Of a DNA stretch of 64,000 nt, positions 33,116 through 40,359 are shown piece by piece. Under the pieces are notes generated by a model. The model saw only the letters and a list, made by a program, of their open reading frames with translations, was not told where the DNA came from and did no database searches. Each line of letters begins with the position of its first letter. Positions within the stretch are counted from its first letter, which is position 1. Location: assembly GCF_039542905.1 (NCBI RefSeq), contig NZ_BAABIS010000001.1:6138001-6202000 (forward strand), given 5' to 3'. The translations under genes were made by a program, and so were the position numbers. The stretch comes from Kitasatospora terrestris. Its GTDB lineage: Bacteria; Actinomycetota; Actinomycetes; Streptomycetales; Streptomycetaceae.

Positions 33116-33888
33116 TCAAAGGTGTGATGTTCGACTTCTCCGGCACGCTGTTCAGGATCGACTCGACCGCGCGCTGGCTGGACGGCTACCTCGCCGCGAC
33201 GGCCCTCGTCCTCGATGCTGCCGAGCGCGCGGAACTGGTCGCCCGGCTGGAGGAGTTCGGTGCGCTTCCGGGTGGTGTCCCGCCGCGCACCCTGCCCGCC
33301 GAGCTGGCCGACGCATGGGCGATCCGGGACCTCGGTGCCGCCGAACACCGCACCGCCTACGCCGGGTTGGCCCGCGCCGCGCTCGCCGGGGCCGCGGAGC
33401 CGCCCACCGCCGTGGACGCGGACGTTTCCGTCGTGGCCGCCTTCGATGCGGCCGCCTCTGATGTGGCTGCCGTGGCTGCCGTCGACGCGGACGCGCTCTA
33501 CGACCGGCACATGGACCCTGACGCCTGGCAGCCCTACGCGGACGCCGGACCCGTCCTGCGCGAACTCCGCCGCCGCGGCATCCCGGTCGCCGTGGTCAGC
33601 AACATCGGCTGGGACCTGCGTCCGATCTTCCGCCGCCACGGGCTCGACGAGTTCGTGGACGTGTACCTCCTCTCCTTCGAGTTCGGGGCGCAGAAGCCCG
33701 AGCCGACGATCTTCCAGGAGGCGTGCGACCGCCTCGGCCTGGCTCCCGCCGACGTCCTGATGGTCGGCGACGACGTCCCCGCCGACGGCGCGGCCGCCGC
33801 CCTCGGCTGCGCCTTCCACCGGGTCGACCACCTGCCTGTCGAGCAGCGACCGGACGGGCTGCGCCCGGTGCTCGACCTCCTCGGCTGA
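33112..33888 (+). CDS. HAD-superfamily hydrolase
   Basis: 258 residues. Motif I reads MFDFSGTLF: the nucleophile Asp is present but the usual second Asp is Ser, which is seen in some Streptomyces HADs and could lower phosphatase activity. Motif II is VAVVSNIGWDLRP, motif III the Lys of GAQKPEPTIF, and motif IV VLMVGDDVPADGAAA. The GTG at 33112 overlaps the GNAT stop (GTGA), but TAGGCT (33099-33104) lies 7 bases before it, so the gene may also have its own leaderless promoter. Low-complexity Ala-Val repeats (AVDADVSVVAAFDAAASDVAAVAAVDA) form part of the cap. Confidence 0.82.
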   Translation: MIKGVMFDFSGTLFRIDSTARWLDGYLAATALVLDAAERAELVARLEEFGALPGGVPPRTLPAELADAWAIRDLGAAEHRTAYAGLARAALAGAAEPPTAVDADVSVVAAFDAAASDVAAVAAVDADALYDRHMDPDAWQPYADAGPVLRELRRRGIPVAVVSNIGWDLRPIFRRHGLDEFVDVYLLSFEFGAQKPEPTIFQEACDRLGLAPADVLMVGDDVPADGAAAALGCAFHRVDHLPVEQRPDGLRPVLDLLG

Positions 33889-34184
33889 CCGACCGTCGCG
33901 TTGTGCGGTCACGGTGCGGGCCGGGGCCGTGGTCGTGGCCGTCGTTGTGACCGTCGTCGTGGTCGGGGCCGGGGAGGTCGGGGCTGGAGCTGCAGCCGGG
34001 AGCGGGGGCGTGCTGCGGTGTGGCGCGGATGGCGGCGGTAGCTGTCGGACGGTGGTGGTGCCGGTCGGTTTGGGGTACCAGGTCGGCCCAGGGTGCCGGT
34101 CGGTCCGGGGTTCCGAGCCGTCCGGGGTCCCGATCGGCCGGCGGCGACTGCCGCCCGTGGGCGCCTGCCGGGCGGGGGTGCCAG
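33889..34184. other. Low-complexity convergent gap
   Basis: 296 bases between HAD and the minus-strand GNAT. The first part is G/T-rich with GTCGTG- and GTGACCGTCG-like iterations (33920-33975). Frames through it give only Val/Gly repeats and are not counted as a gene. Confidence 0.5.
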
Positions 34185-34589
34185 TCAGTCGGTCAGACGG
34201 AGCAGCCCGGCCGCTGTCGTCCGGAACCCGCACTCGGTGAGATAGAACGCCGACAGCTCCGGCTCGAAGTCCACGTGCAGCCACTCGCATCCGGCCGCAC
34301 GGGCCTCCCGCGCCGCCTCCGCGACCAGTCGGGAGCCGATCCCACCGCGCTGGGCATCCGGTGACACCACCGTGTCCAGCAGGAAGGCGTGCCGCCCGCC
34401 GTCCCAGGCCACGTTGACGAACCCGATCAGGCGCCCGCCGGCCTCCCGGGCGCACACCCAGCCGAGGCTGTGCCGCCGCACCTGCTCGCCCCACCCGTGG
34501 CCGGTCGGCCGGTAGCCGAAGCCGGCCGCGTGCAGCTCGCCCAACTCCCCGTCCGTGAACCCGTCGCGCCACTCGTACGTGATCACCAT
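34185..34589 (-). CDS. GNAT N-acetyltransferase
   Basis: 134 residues with LLDTVVSPDAQRGGIGSRLVAEAAREARAAGCEWLHVDFEPELSAFYLTECGF, a clear acetyl-CoA loop (QRGGIGSRL). The start at ATG 34589 is supported by TACCAT on the minus strand six bases upstream (34601-34596), fitting a leaderless transcript; the frame can be extended only by seven non-conserved residues. The substrate is not known. It is divergent from the AraC gene. Confidence 0.83.
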   Translation of the reverse strand: MVITYEWRDGFTDGELGELHAAGFGYRPTGHGWGEQVRRHSLGWVCAREAGGRLIGFVNVAWDGGRHAFLLDTVVSPDAQRGGIGSRLVAEAAREARAAGCEWLHVDFEPELSAFYLTECGFRTTAAGLLRLTD

Positions 34590-34674
34590 GCGGCGATGGT
34601 ACTGACGCACGGAACCCGCGGCGGTACGGGCGCGCGCCGGAGAGGGCCGGCGGAGAGGTAGCCTGGCAGCGGAT

Positions 34675-35595
34675 GTGGTGAGAATGCGACAGGCTCAGCA
34701 GCGGACCCGCGGACCGGAGATTCCGGAAGTCCCGTTCGCCGCTCCGCCCGGCACCCCGGCGGGCGTCGAGGTGATGACCCTGGCCGAGCTGCGCCGACGC
34801 CACCCCGGAGACGCCTTCTTCCGGCCTCAGCGGCCTGCCTTCCACCATCTGCTCACGCTGGACACCGGCAGGCTGTGCCACACCGTCGACTTCACCGGCT
34901 ACACGCTCGAACCCGGCACGTGGCTGTGGGTGCGGCCCGGTCAGGTCCAGCAGTGGGGCGGGCTCACCGGGGCCGAGGGGACGCTGGTGCTGTTCGAACC
35001 GGGCTTCCCCGACCCCGCGACGGTTGCCGCCGCTCGGCTCGACGATCCGTTCGCGCCCGCCGTGCAGCAGCCGTGCGGTGAGGACCGGGAAGCCCTCGAC
35101 GGCGCCGTCCGCCACCTGCACCGAGAGTTCGACTCCGGCGGGGCGCTGCCCGCCGATGTCCACCTCGCGCTGCTGCGGCACCTGCTTGCCGCCGTCGTGC
35201 TGCGTCTCGCCCATCTCACGGCGCCGGCCGGGGCCGGGGCCGTCGAGCCGGGGGAGACGTACCTGCGGTTCCGCCAAGCCGTGGAACGCGACTACACCCG
35301 TACCCGTCGGGTCGAGGACTACGCACGGGCCCTCGGCTACTCGCCGCGCACGCTCTCCCGGGCAACCCTGGCGGCGGCCGGGGTCGGCGCGAAGGAGTTC
35401 GTCGACCGCCGGGTGATCCTGGAGGCCAAGCGCCTGCTGGCGCACAGCGACCGCTCCGCCGCCCGGATCGCCGAGCACCTCGGCTTCGCGGACGCCGCCA
35501 ACTTCGCCAAGTACTTCCATCAACGGACTGGCACCTCCCCGATCGCATTTCGTACTGCCGTCACATCTGCCGGTTCCACTCCGTCGCCCCGGTGA
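34675..35595 (+). CDS. AraC-family transcriptional regulator
   Basis: 306 residues. An N-terminal cupin-like effector domain (residues 20-150: FHHLLTLDTGRLCHTVDFTGYTLEPGTWLWVRPGQVQQWG) and a C-terminal pair of helix-turn-helices (VEDYARALGYSPRTLSRATLAAAGVGAKEFVDRRVILEAKRLLAHSDRSAARIAEHLGFADAANFAKYFHQRTGTSP). TAGCCT (34659-34664) ends ten bases before GTG 34675, so the leader is very short; ATG 34684 is an alternative start. The regulated genes are probably the flanking GNAT and the small downstream gene, but this is inference. Confidence 0.88.
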   Translation: MVRMRQAQQRTRGPEIPEVPFAAPPGTPAGVEVMTLAELRRRHPGDAFFRPQRPAFHHLLTLDTGRLCHTVDFTGYTLEPGTWLWVRPGQVQQWGGLTGAEGTLVLFEPGFPDPATVAAARLDDPFAPAVQQPCGEDREALDGAVRHLHREFDSGGALPADVHLALLRHLLAAVVLRLAHLTAPAGAGAVEPGETYLRFRQAVERDYTRTRRVEDYARALGYSPRTLSRATLAAAGVGAKEFVDRRVILEAKRLLAHSDRSAARIAEHLGFADAANFAKYFHQRTGTSPIAFRTAVTSAGSTPSPR

Positions 35596-35657
35596 CGGAC
35601 CGACCAGCTGTCGGCCGGCCGGCCCTGGTGCCGTACCGACCACGAGGAGAGCGGGCG

Positions 35658-35936
35658 ATGGCCGAGCAGCAGTCCCAGCCCTCCGCGGGGCGCCCCGGTG
35701 CGTCACCCGGTGCCGGCCCCTCGCGGGTGGTTCGTGGCGCCGAGACGGTCGCGCGCGAAGCGCTTGCCCTCGTCGGGCTCGTCGACGGCTCCTGCCGCAT
35801 CCTGATCAACGGTGAGCCCGGTCTCCTGGCCGCTCCGAACGGTCACCCGCAAGCCGTCGTGAGCCTGACTGTCCGGGGCGGTCGGATCGTCGAGATCAAT
35901 GTGATGGCCGACCCCTCCCCTCCGCGGCCTTCCTGA
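35658..35936 (+). CDS. Stand-alone C-terminal (SnoaL-like) remnant of an ECF sigma factor
   Basis: 92 residues. The middle and end read RVVRGAETVAREALALVG, LINGEPGLLAAPNGHPQAVVSLTVRGGRIVEINVMADPS. This pattern closely matches the last part of SigJ/ECF41-type sigma factors, where a SnoaL-like domain ends ...VNG.PGLV...G.P.AVL.FTV..GRI..I.VI.DP. No sigma2/sigma4 regions are present. Start by ATG 35658 with GAGGAGA upstream; GTG 35592, overlapping the AraC stop, would add a Pro-rich leader. It may be a decayed gene or a small protein that still acts on a sigma factor. Confidence 0.5.
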   Translation: MAEQQSQPSAGRPGASPGAGPSRVVRGAETVAREALALVGLVDGSCRILINGEPGLLAAPNGHPQAVVSLTVRGGRIVEINVMADPSPPRPS

Positions 35937-35963
35937 TGCATGCGGCTTCCCTGATGCACGCGC

Positions 35964-35999
35964 CCTCCTCGACGCCCGTGGCCTCCTCGACGCCCACGG
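35964..35999. repeat. 18-bp tandem repeat between the sigma remnant and the thioesterase
   Basis: CCTCCTCGACGCCCGTGG (35964-35981) is followed directly by a copy with two changes (35982-35999); the surrounding 230-base gap has further GACGG- and CCTGACGGG-like repeats and no gene. Confidence 0.6.
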
Positions 36000-36166
36000 C
36001 CTCTCCGATACCGGCGCCCTTCCTGACGGGTGCGACCTCCCCGACGGCCCCGATCTCCCGGTCGAGGCCGACATTCCTGACGGGCCCGCAGGTCGGGTCT
36101 GCACCCCGGGCGCCACGTGACACCGGACACGGCGCTGACGGACCGTCGGGAGTAGCGTGCCGAGAC

Positions 36167-36592
36167 ATGAGCGACGAGGCATTCTCCGTACGGATCACCG
36201 TCCGCGGGTACGAGACCGACACCCAGGGCCACCTCAACCAGGCCGTTTACCTCCAGTACGCCGAGCACGCCCGCTGGGAGCACCTCCAGGCGGCGGGCAT
36301 CCGCCAGGCCGACCTCCTCTCCAAGGGCGTGGGACCGGTTGTCCTGGAGACCACCATCAAGTACCGCCGCGAGCTGCGCGCCGGCGACGAGGTGGATGTG
36401 AGTTGTGCCTTCATCTGGGCGGAGGGGAAGACCTTCCGCCTGGAGCAGCGGATCACCCGCACCGACGGTGTGCTCGCTGCCGAGTTCGACGTGGTCGGAG
36501 GCATCCTGGACCTCAACGCCCGCCGTCTGGTCGCCGACCCCCGCGAACCGCTGCGCGCCCTTGCCTCGGACCCCGTGTTGCTCGGCCTCTAG
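36167..36592 (+). CDS. Acyl-CoA thioesterase (4HBT hot-dog fold)
   Basis: 141 residues: VRGYETDTQGHLNQAVYLQYAEHARWEHLQAAG at the start contains the D-x-x-GHLN-x-x-Y-x-x-Y pattern of 4-hydroxybenzoyl-CoA-type thioesterases, with the Asp as active-site residue. The rest is hot-dog strands (VLETTIKYRRELRAGDEVDVSCAF). It hydrolyses an acyl-CoA; the chain is unknown. TAGCGT (36153-36158) lies 8 bases before the ATG, so it is probably leaderless. ATG 36167 is preferred over upstream codons in a repeat-rich stretch. Confidence 0.86.
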   Translation: MSDEAFSVRITVRGYETDTQGHLNQAVYLQYAEHARWEHLQAAGIRQADLLSKGVGPVVLETTIKYRRELRAGDEVDVSCAFIWAEGKTFRLEQRITRTDGVLAAEFDVVGGILDLNARRLVADPREPLRALASDPVLLGL

Positions 36593-36749
36593 ACCATCTC
36601 GCATCCGGGCGGGCCCGCGCGTCCACCGATCGGTTGACACGGGTGTCGACCGATCCGGGAGCGCAACGGAGCCGGTCCGTCGATGTGGAGGCACCGGCCG
36701 TCGGACCAGGATGGTGGCACCAACCGAGGAGAAGCCCGGAGGTGTCCAG

Positions 36750-37955
36750 ATGATGCGCAAGCGGTCCGCCCCCAGTGAGCCCCGCCCCCGCCCCCGCCCC
36801 CGTGTGCTTCGCGCCTTGATCGTCCCCGTCGCGGCCGTGGCCGGCCTCGTCACCGCCTGTGCACCCGGCCCGGCCGCCTCGCCCTCGGCGGCGTCCCCGC
36901 CCTCCACCACCGCTGCCCCGCCCTCGACCTCTCCCGCCGGAGCGACCTCCCCCACCGCGCCGGCCACCCCTGCCGCACCGACCCCGACCGGCACGTTCCT
37001 GGTGACCGACTTCGGTGCGGACACGGTGACCTTCGTCGACCCGCAACGCGGCGCCATCGGCTCCGTCGAGGTCGGCACCGCCCCCTACGGTCTGGCGGTC
37101 GACGGCGCGGGCCGTGCCTGGGTCGCCACCGCCGAGGGTGTCGCCGTCGTCGACACCGCGTCCCGCACCCGACTCGACCTGATTCCGTACCGGACGGCGA
37201 CCGGCCGCGTCACCACCGGTGAGTACCGCGGCGGGGGCATGGGCATAGCGCTCTCCCCGGACGGCCGCCGCGCCTATGTGGGGGTGAACGTGCCCGGTGG
37301 CGACGGCGTCCTGGAGGTCGTCGACACTGCGGCACGCAAGGTGACCGACACCGTCCCGGTCGGCCGCCGCCCCTTCGACGTGGACGTCTCGCCGGACGGC
37401 GCCACGGTCTACGCCACCGACCATGACTCCTTCGACGTCACCGCGGTCCCCACCGCCACACTCGTTCCCAGGCGGATCGAAGTCGCCCCGTACGGCACGG
37501 AGGGCGGCCTCGGGTCCTGGCTCAAGCCGCACTACACCGCCGTCCGTCCTTCCGACGGCAGACTGCTGCTCCCGTTCGAGGGGGAGCGGCTGGCCGTCGT
37601 CGACCCCGCCACCGGCCGCACCACCATCGAGCCGATGACCGCCCACACCCACCAGCACGGCGCCACTCTCGCCCCCGACGGACGCCTCCTCGTCGTGGGC
37701 ACCGGGCCGATCGACCCCGCCACCGACGCCGGCCCCTCGTTGACCGTCCGCAATCCCGACGGCACCGAGCGGCTCTACCCCCTCGACGGCCCCCACGAGA
37801 CCGTCACCACCAGCCCTGACGGCCGCACCGCCTACGTCACCGGCGGCTTCACCCGCGACGGCTACTGGAACGGCCTCACCGTCATCGACCTCGCCAGCGG
37901 CGACACCCATCGCCTCCCCGCCGGCACCCGGCCCCTGTCCATAGCCGTCCTCTAA
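36750..37955 (+). CDS. YncE-like beta-propeller lipoprotein
   Basis: 401 residues. A signal peptide with a lipobox (VAGLVTAC, cysteine near residue 34) anchors it in the membrane. A Pro/Ser/Thr linker precedes a seven-fold YVTN-type propeller, with repeats such as FLVTDFGADTVTFVD, RAYVGVNVPGGDGVLEVVD, TVYATDHDSFDVTAV, LPFEGERLAVVDPATG, and TAYVTGGFTRDGYWNGLTVID. A binding or surface role is likely but not known. The ATG follows GGAGGT (36738-36743) by 6 bases. Its last four bases overlap the convergent HIT gene. Confidence 0.85.
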   Translation: MMRKRSAPSEPRPRPRPRVLRALIVPVAAVAGLVTACAPGPAASPSAASPPSTTAAPPSTSPAGATSPTAPATPAAPTPTGTFLVTDFGADTVTFVDPQRGAIGSVEVGTAPYGLAVDGAGRAWVATAEGVAVVDTASRTRLDLIPYRTATGRVTTGEYRGGGMGIALSPDGRRAYVGVNVPGGDGVLEVVDTAARKVTDTVPVGRRPFDVDVSPDGATVYATDHDSFDVTAVPTATLVPRRIEVAPYGTEGGLGSWLKPHYTAVRPSDGRLLLPFEGERLAVVDPATGRTTIEPMTAHTHQHGATLAPDGRLLVVGTGPIDPATDAGPSLTVRNPDGTERLYPLDGPHETVTTSPDGRTAYVTGGFTRDGYWNGLTVIDLASGDTHRLPAGTRPLSIAVL

Positions 37956-38389
37956 CTCTCCGACCGGAGCGCTTCGCGGATCCGTGCGGCAGTGTCGGCG
38001 GCCTGGGCGTCGTCGCCGTAGCGGGTGCGCGGCCAGAAGAACCCCCGCAGGCCGTCCTTGCGGTTGCGCGGCACCACATGGACGTGGAGGTGGGGCACGG
38101 ACTGGCTGACCCGGTTGTTGGCGGCGACGAAGCTGCCTGCCGCCGCCATCCCGGCCTCGACCGCTGCCGTGACCTCGCGGACCCGTTCGAAGAACGGGCC
38201 GACCAGGTCCTCCGGCAGATCGGTGAGGGTCTCCACGTGCGTCCGGGGTACGACCAGCACGTGCCCGTGGAAGAGCGGCCGGTGGTCGAGGAACGCCACC
38301 GCCACCTCGTCCTCGAGCACCAGGTGCACCGGCACCTCCCCGGTGATCACCTGGCAGAACAGACACTCCGGACGGCCCTGGCGCTCCAT
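37952..38389 (-). CDS. HIT family protein
   Basis: 145 residues. The histidine triad HLHVHVVPR lies near residue 100 and the N-terminal CLFCQVITGEVP near residue 10 includes the CxxC seen in many members. Substrates are AMP-N or Ap4A-type nucleotides. The C-terminus is FFWPRTRYGDDAQAADTAARIREAL. It has no operon partner; it converges on the beta-propeller gene with a 4-base overlap. Confidence 0.88.
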   Translation of the reverse strand: MERQGRPECLFCQVITGEVPVHLVLEDEVAVAFLDHRPLFHGHVLVVPRTHVETLTDLPEDLVGPFFERVREVTAAVEAGMAAAGSFVAANNRVSQSVPHLHVHVVPRNRKDGLRGFFWPRTRYGDDAQAADTAARIREALRSES

Positions 38390-38457
38390 CCCCTCATTGT
38401 GAGCAGATGTCCCCGACTCGGCGCCTCCGGCTCACCGTCCCGGCCTGCCGACACGGT

Positions 38458-39693
38458 TCACCGCACCCACGCGGGGTCGAGTGCGATGGTGCGCAGCTGT
38501 TCGACCGTCAGCACCGGAGTGCCGGGCTTGGCGCCGTACCAGGTGGTGCTGTTCACCTCGGAGAGGGTGATCATCGTGCCGTCGGGCCGGAGCACCTCGG
38601 CCTGCCAGTAGTGCACCGGCTCGGGCTGGCCCTTGGACGTCCCGGTGAGCCGGATCACCGAGACGGTGCCGTCGGCGGCGCGCACCAGGTCGTGCTGGTT
38701 GCTGTCCGAGCCGAACGAGTTCCGCTGCTCGGCGTTCCCCCAGTTCGGCTCGATCTGGACGAGGAGGCTGCCGGTGCGGTCCGCGGCGGTGACCGGCAGA
38801 TGGGCCCGCCCCGGGATGTCCTGCGGACCGGGGTCGCCCGGAGTGACGCCGGTCGGGAGGAGCTGCCGGAGGGTGGCCAGCAGGTTCGTGGGTGCGGCGA
38901 GGACCGGCTCGGGTGCGGTCGGCCGTCCGGTGGCGCCCCGCCGGAAGTCCTCGAACAGCGGGTCCCAGGTGGAGCTGGTGATCACGGCGGTGAGCTGCTC
39001 GGGTGTCAGTGGCAGTTGGGTACGACCGGAGGAGGTGCCGTTAGGTTGGAAGTCGCGTTCAGAGAGGCGGACATGGCGTCCGTCGGTTCCGGTGTAGGTG
39101 GCGATCCATGTGCGGTCGGTGGCCGGCGAGCGCGGCAGTTGTTTGGTGACCACCACGATCGAGCCGTCCGGGCGGACGGTCCGGTCGCAGCTCTCGATCG
39201 GGGTGTCGAAGGGGTCCTCGCACCGGGTGCCCGGGGTGTCGGCGCCGATCGGCAGATCGACTCGGTCGGTGGAGAGGTTGACCTGCACCGAGCCGTGCCC
39301 GTCGTCGAACTGCAGCCAGGCGGTCGGCCCCATGTCGGGCATGGCCATCTGCCCGATGCCGAAGCCCTGCTCGTCGCTGATCCCGCCGGCGGGCAGCAGC
39401 GCACGCAGGGTCTGGCTCATGTACGTGCCGGTGATCCGGCCGCGAGGGCCGCCCGGCTTGACCTTGTCCCCGTCCCCGCCGGGGAACGCCAGACCCAGGT
39501 GGCCGGCGGACGCCAGCAGCGCCACACCGAGCACTCCCGCGCCGGCCACCGAGGCGGCCCGGCGGCGTCCCCGCCTGGCCTGGCCGCGGGCCTCGGCGAC
39601 ACGGGCGAGCATCTCGCCCGGCAGGTCCGGCGCCAGCTCGGCGGAGTTCCGCAGCGCCTTGGCGAACTCTTCCTCGAATGCGTCGACAACCAT
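38458..39693 (-). CDS. Single-pass membrane protein paired with the SigE-family sigma factor
   Basis: 411 residues. A cytosolic segment of about 45 residues (FEEEFAKALRNSAELAPDLPGEMLARVAEARGQARRGRRR) is followed by one membrane helix (ASVAGAGVLGVALLASAGHLGLAF). The outer part contains two similar beta-rich blocks with TLRALLP near 98 and TLRQLLP near 275, so it may be an internal duplication. It starts 3 bases after the sigma gene stop. Its position and layout fit an anti-sigma factor or sensor for that sigma factor, but it has no classical zinc anti-sigma motif. Confidence 0.7.
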   Translation of the reverse strand: MVVDAFEEEFAKALRNSAELAPDLPGEMLARVAEARGQARRGRRRAASVAGAGVLGVALLASAGHLGLAFPGGDGDKVKPGGPRGRITGTYMSQTLRALLPAGGISDEQGFGIGQMAMPDMGPTAWLQFDDGHGSVQVNLSTDRVDLPIGADTPGTRCEDPFDTPIESCDRTVRPDGSIVVVTKQLPRSPATDRTWIATYTGTDGRHVRLSERDFQPNGTSSGRTQLPLTPEQLTAVITSSTWDPLFEDFRRGATGRPTAPEPVLAAPTNLLATLRQLLPTGVTPGDPGPQDIPGRAHLPVTAADRTGSLLVQIEPNWGNAEQRNSFGSDSNQHDLVRAADGTVSVIRLTGTSKGQPEPVHYWQAEVLRPDGTMITLSEVNSTTWYGAKPGTPVLTVEQLRTIALDPAWVR

Positions 39694-39696
39694 CGG

Positions 39697-40218
39697 TCAG
39701 CTCCTCAGCATCGAAAGCGAATCGGCGCCCAGTCGCTCCCGCAGGCGCGCCAGGGCACGGCTGCTGCGGGAGCGGACGGCTCCGGCGGTCAGGTGCAGGG
39801 CGGAGGCGGTCTCCTCGACGCTGCGGTCCTCCCAGAAGCGCAGTACCAGCACCGCCCGGTCCCGGGCGGGCAGTTCGGAGAGCACCTGCAGCAGGGTGAT
39901 CCGCAGGGCCGGATCGGGTTCCGGGGCGGCGCCGTCGGTGAAGGTGTCGGTGACGTGCTCCCCGCTGCTGCGGCGTCGCCGGTACGACAGGAAGGTGTTG
40001 ACCAGGACGGTCTGGGTGTATCCGGCCGGGTTCTCCAGGCGGGAGACCTTCCGCCAGCGGCCGTAGACCCGGCCGAGGGCCTCCTGGGCGAGGTCCTCGG
40101 CGAGGTGTGCGTCGCCACCGGTCAGCAGATAAGCGGTTCTGACCAGGTGGCGCCCCCTCGCCGCAGCGAACTCCCGGAAGTCCAGGTGACCTGGCGCAGT
40201 GGTTGTTGTGCGGTCCAT
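39697..40218 (-). CDS. SigE-family ECF RNA polymerase sigma factor
   Basis: 173 residues. Region 2 is FREFAAARGRHLVRTAYLLTGGDAHLAEDLAQEALGRVYGRWRKV. Region 4 is LPARDRAVLVLRFWEDRSVEETASALHLTAGAVRSRSSRALARLRERLG. The TAYLLTGDxHxAEDLxQ form is the SigE-family pattern common in Streptomyces. It is transcribed with the downstream membrane protein and divergently from the DHA2 exporter across 141 bases. Confidence 0.9.
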   Translation of the reverse strand: MDRTTTTAPGHLDFREFAAARGRHLVRTAYLLTGGDAHLAEDLAQEALGRVYGRWRKVSRLENPAGYTQTVLVNTFLSYRRRRSSGEHVTDTFTDGAAPEPDPALRITLLQVLSELPARDRAVLVLRFWEDRSVEETASALHLTAGAVRSRSSRALARLRERLGADSLSMLRS

Positions 40219-40359
40219 GACCGTTTAACGCGGTGGACTCCCGACCCTGTGTCAGACGGATCGCCGGAAGTTGTCGGGGCCCCGGCCGGTCCGGACGCCC
40301 CGTCACCGGGCCGGACCTGCGGACGGGCGGCGGACGATCACCGGTGTGACGATGCGAGG

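Noticed and set aside
33914..34240. Plus-strand frame with a Val-rich hydrophobic start
   Set aside because: Composed of GTG/GTC iterations; no ribosome site and it enters the opposite GNAT gene.
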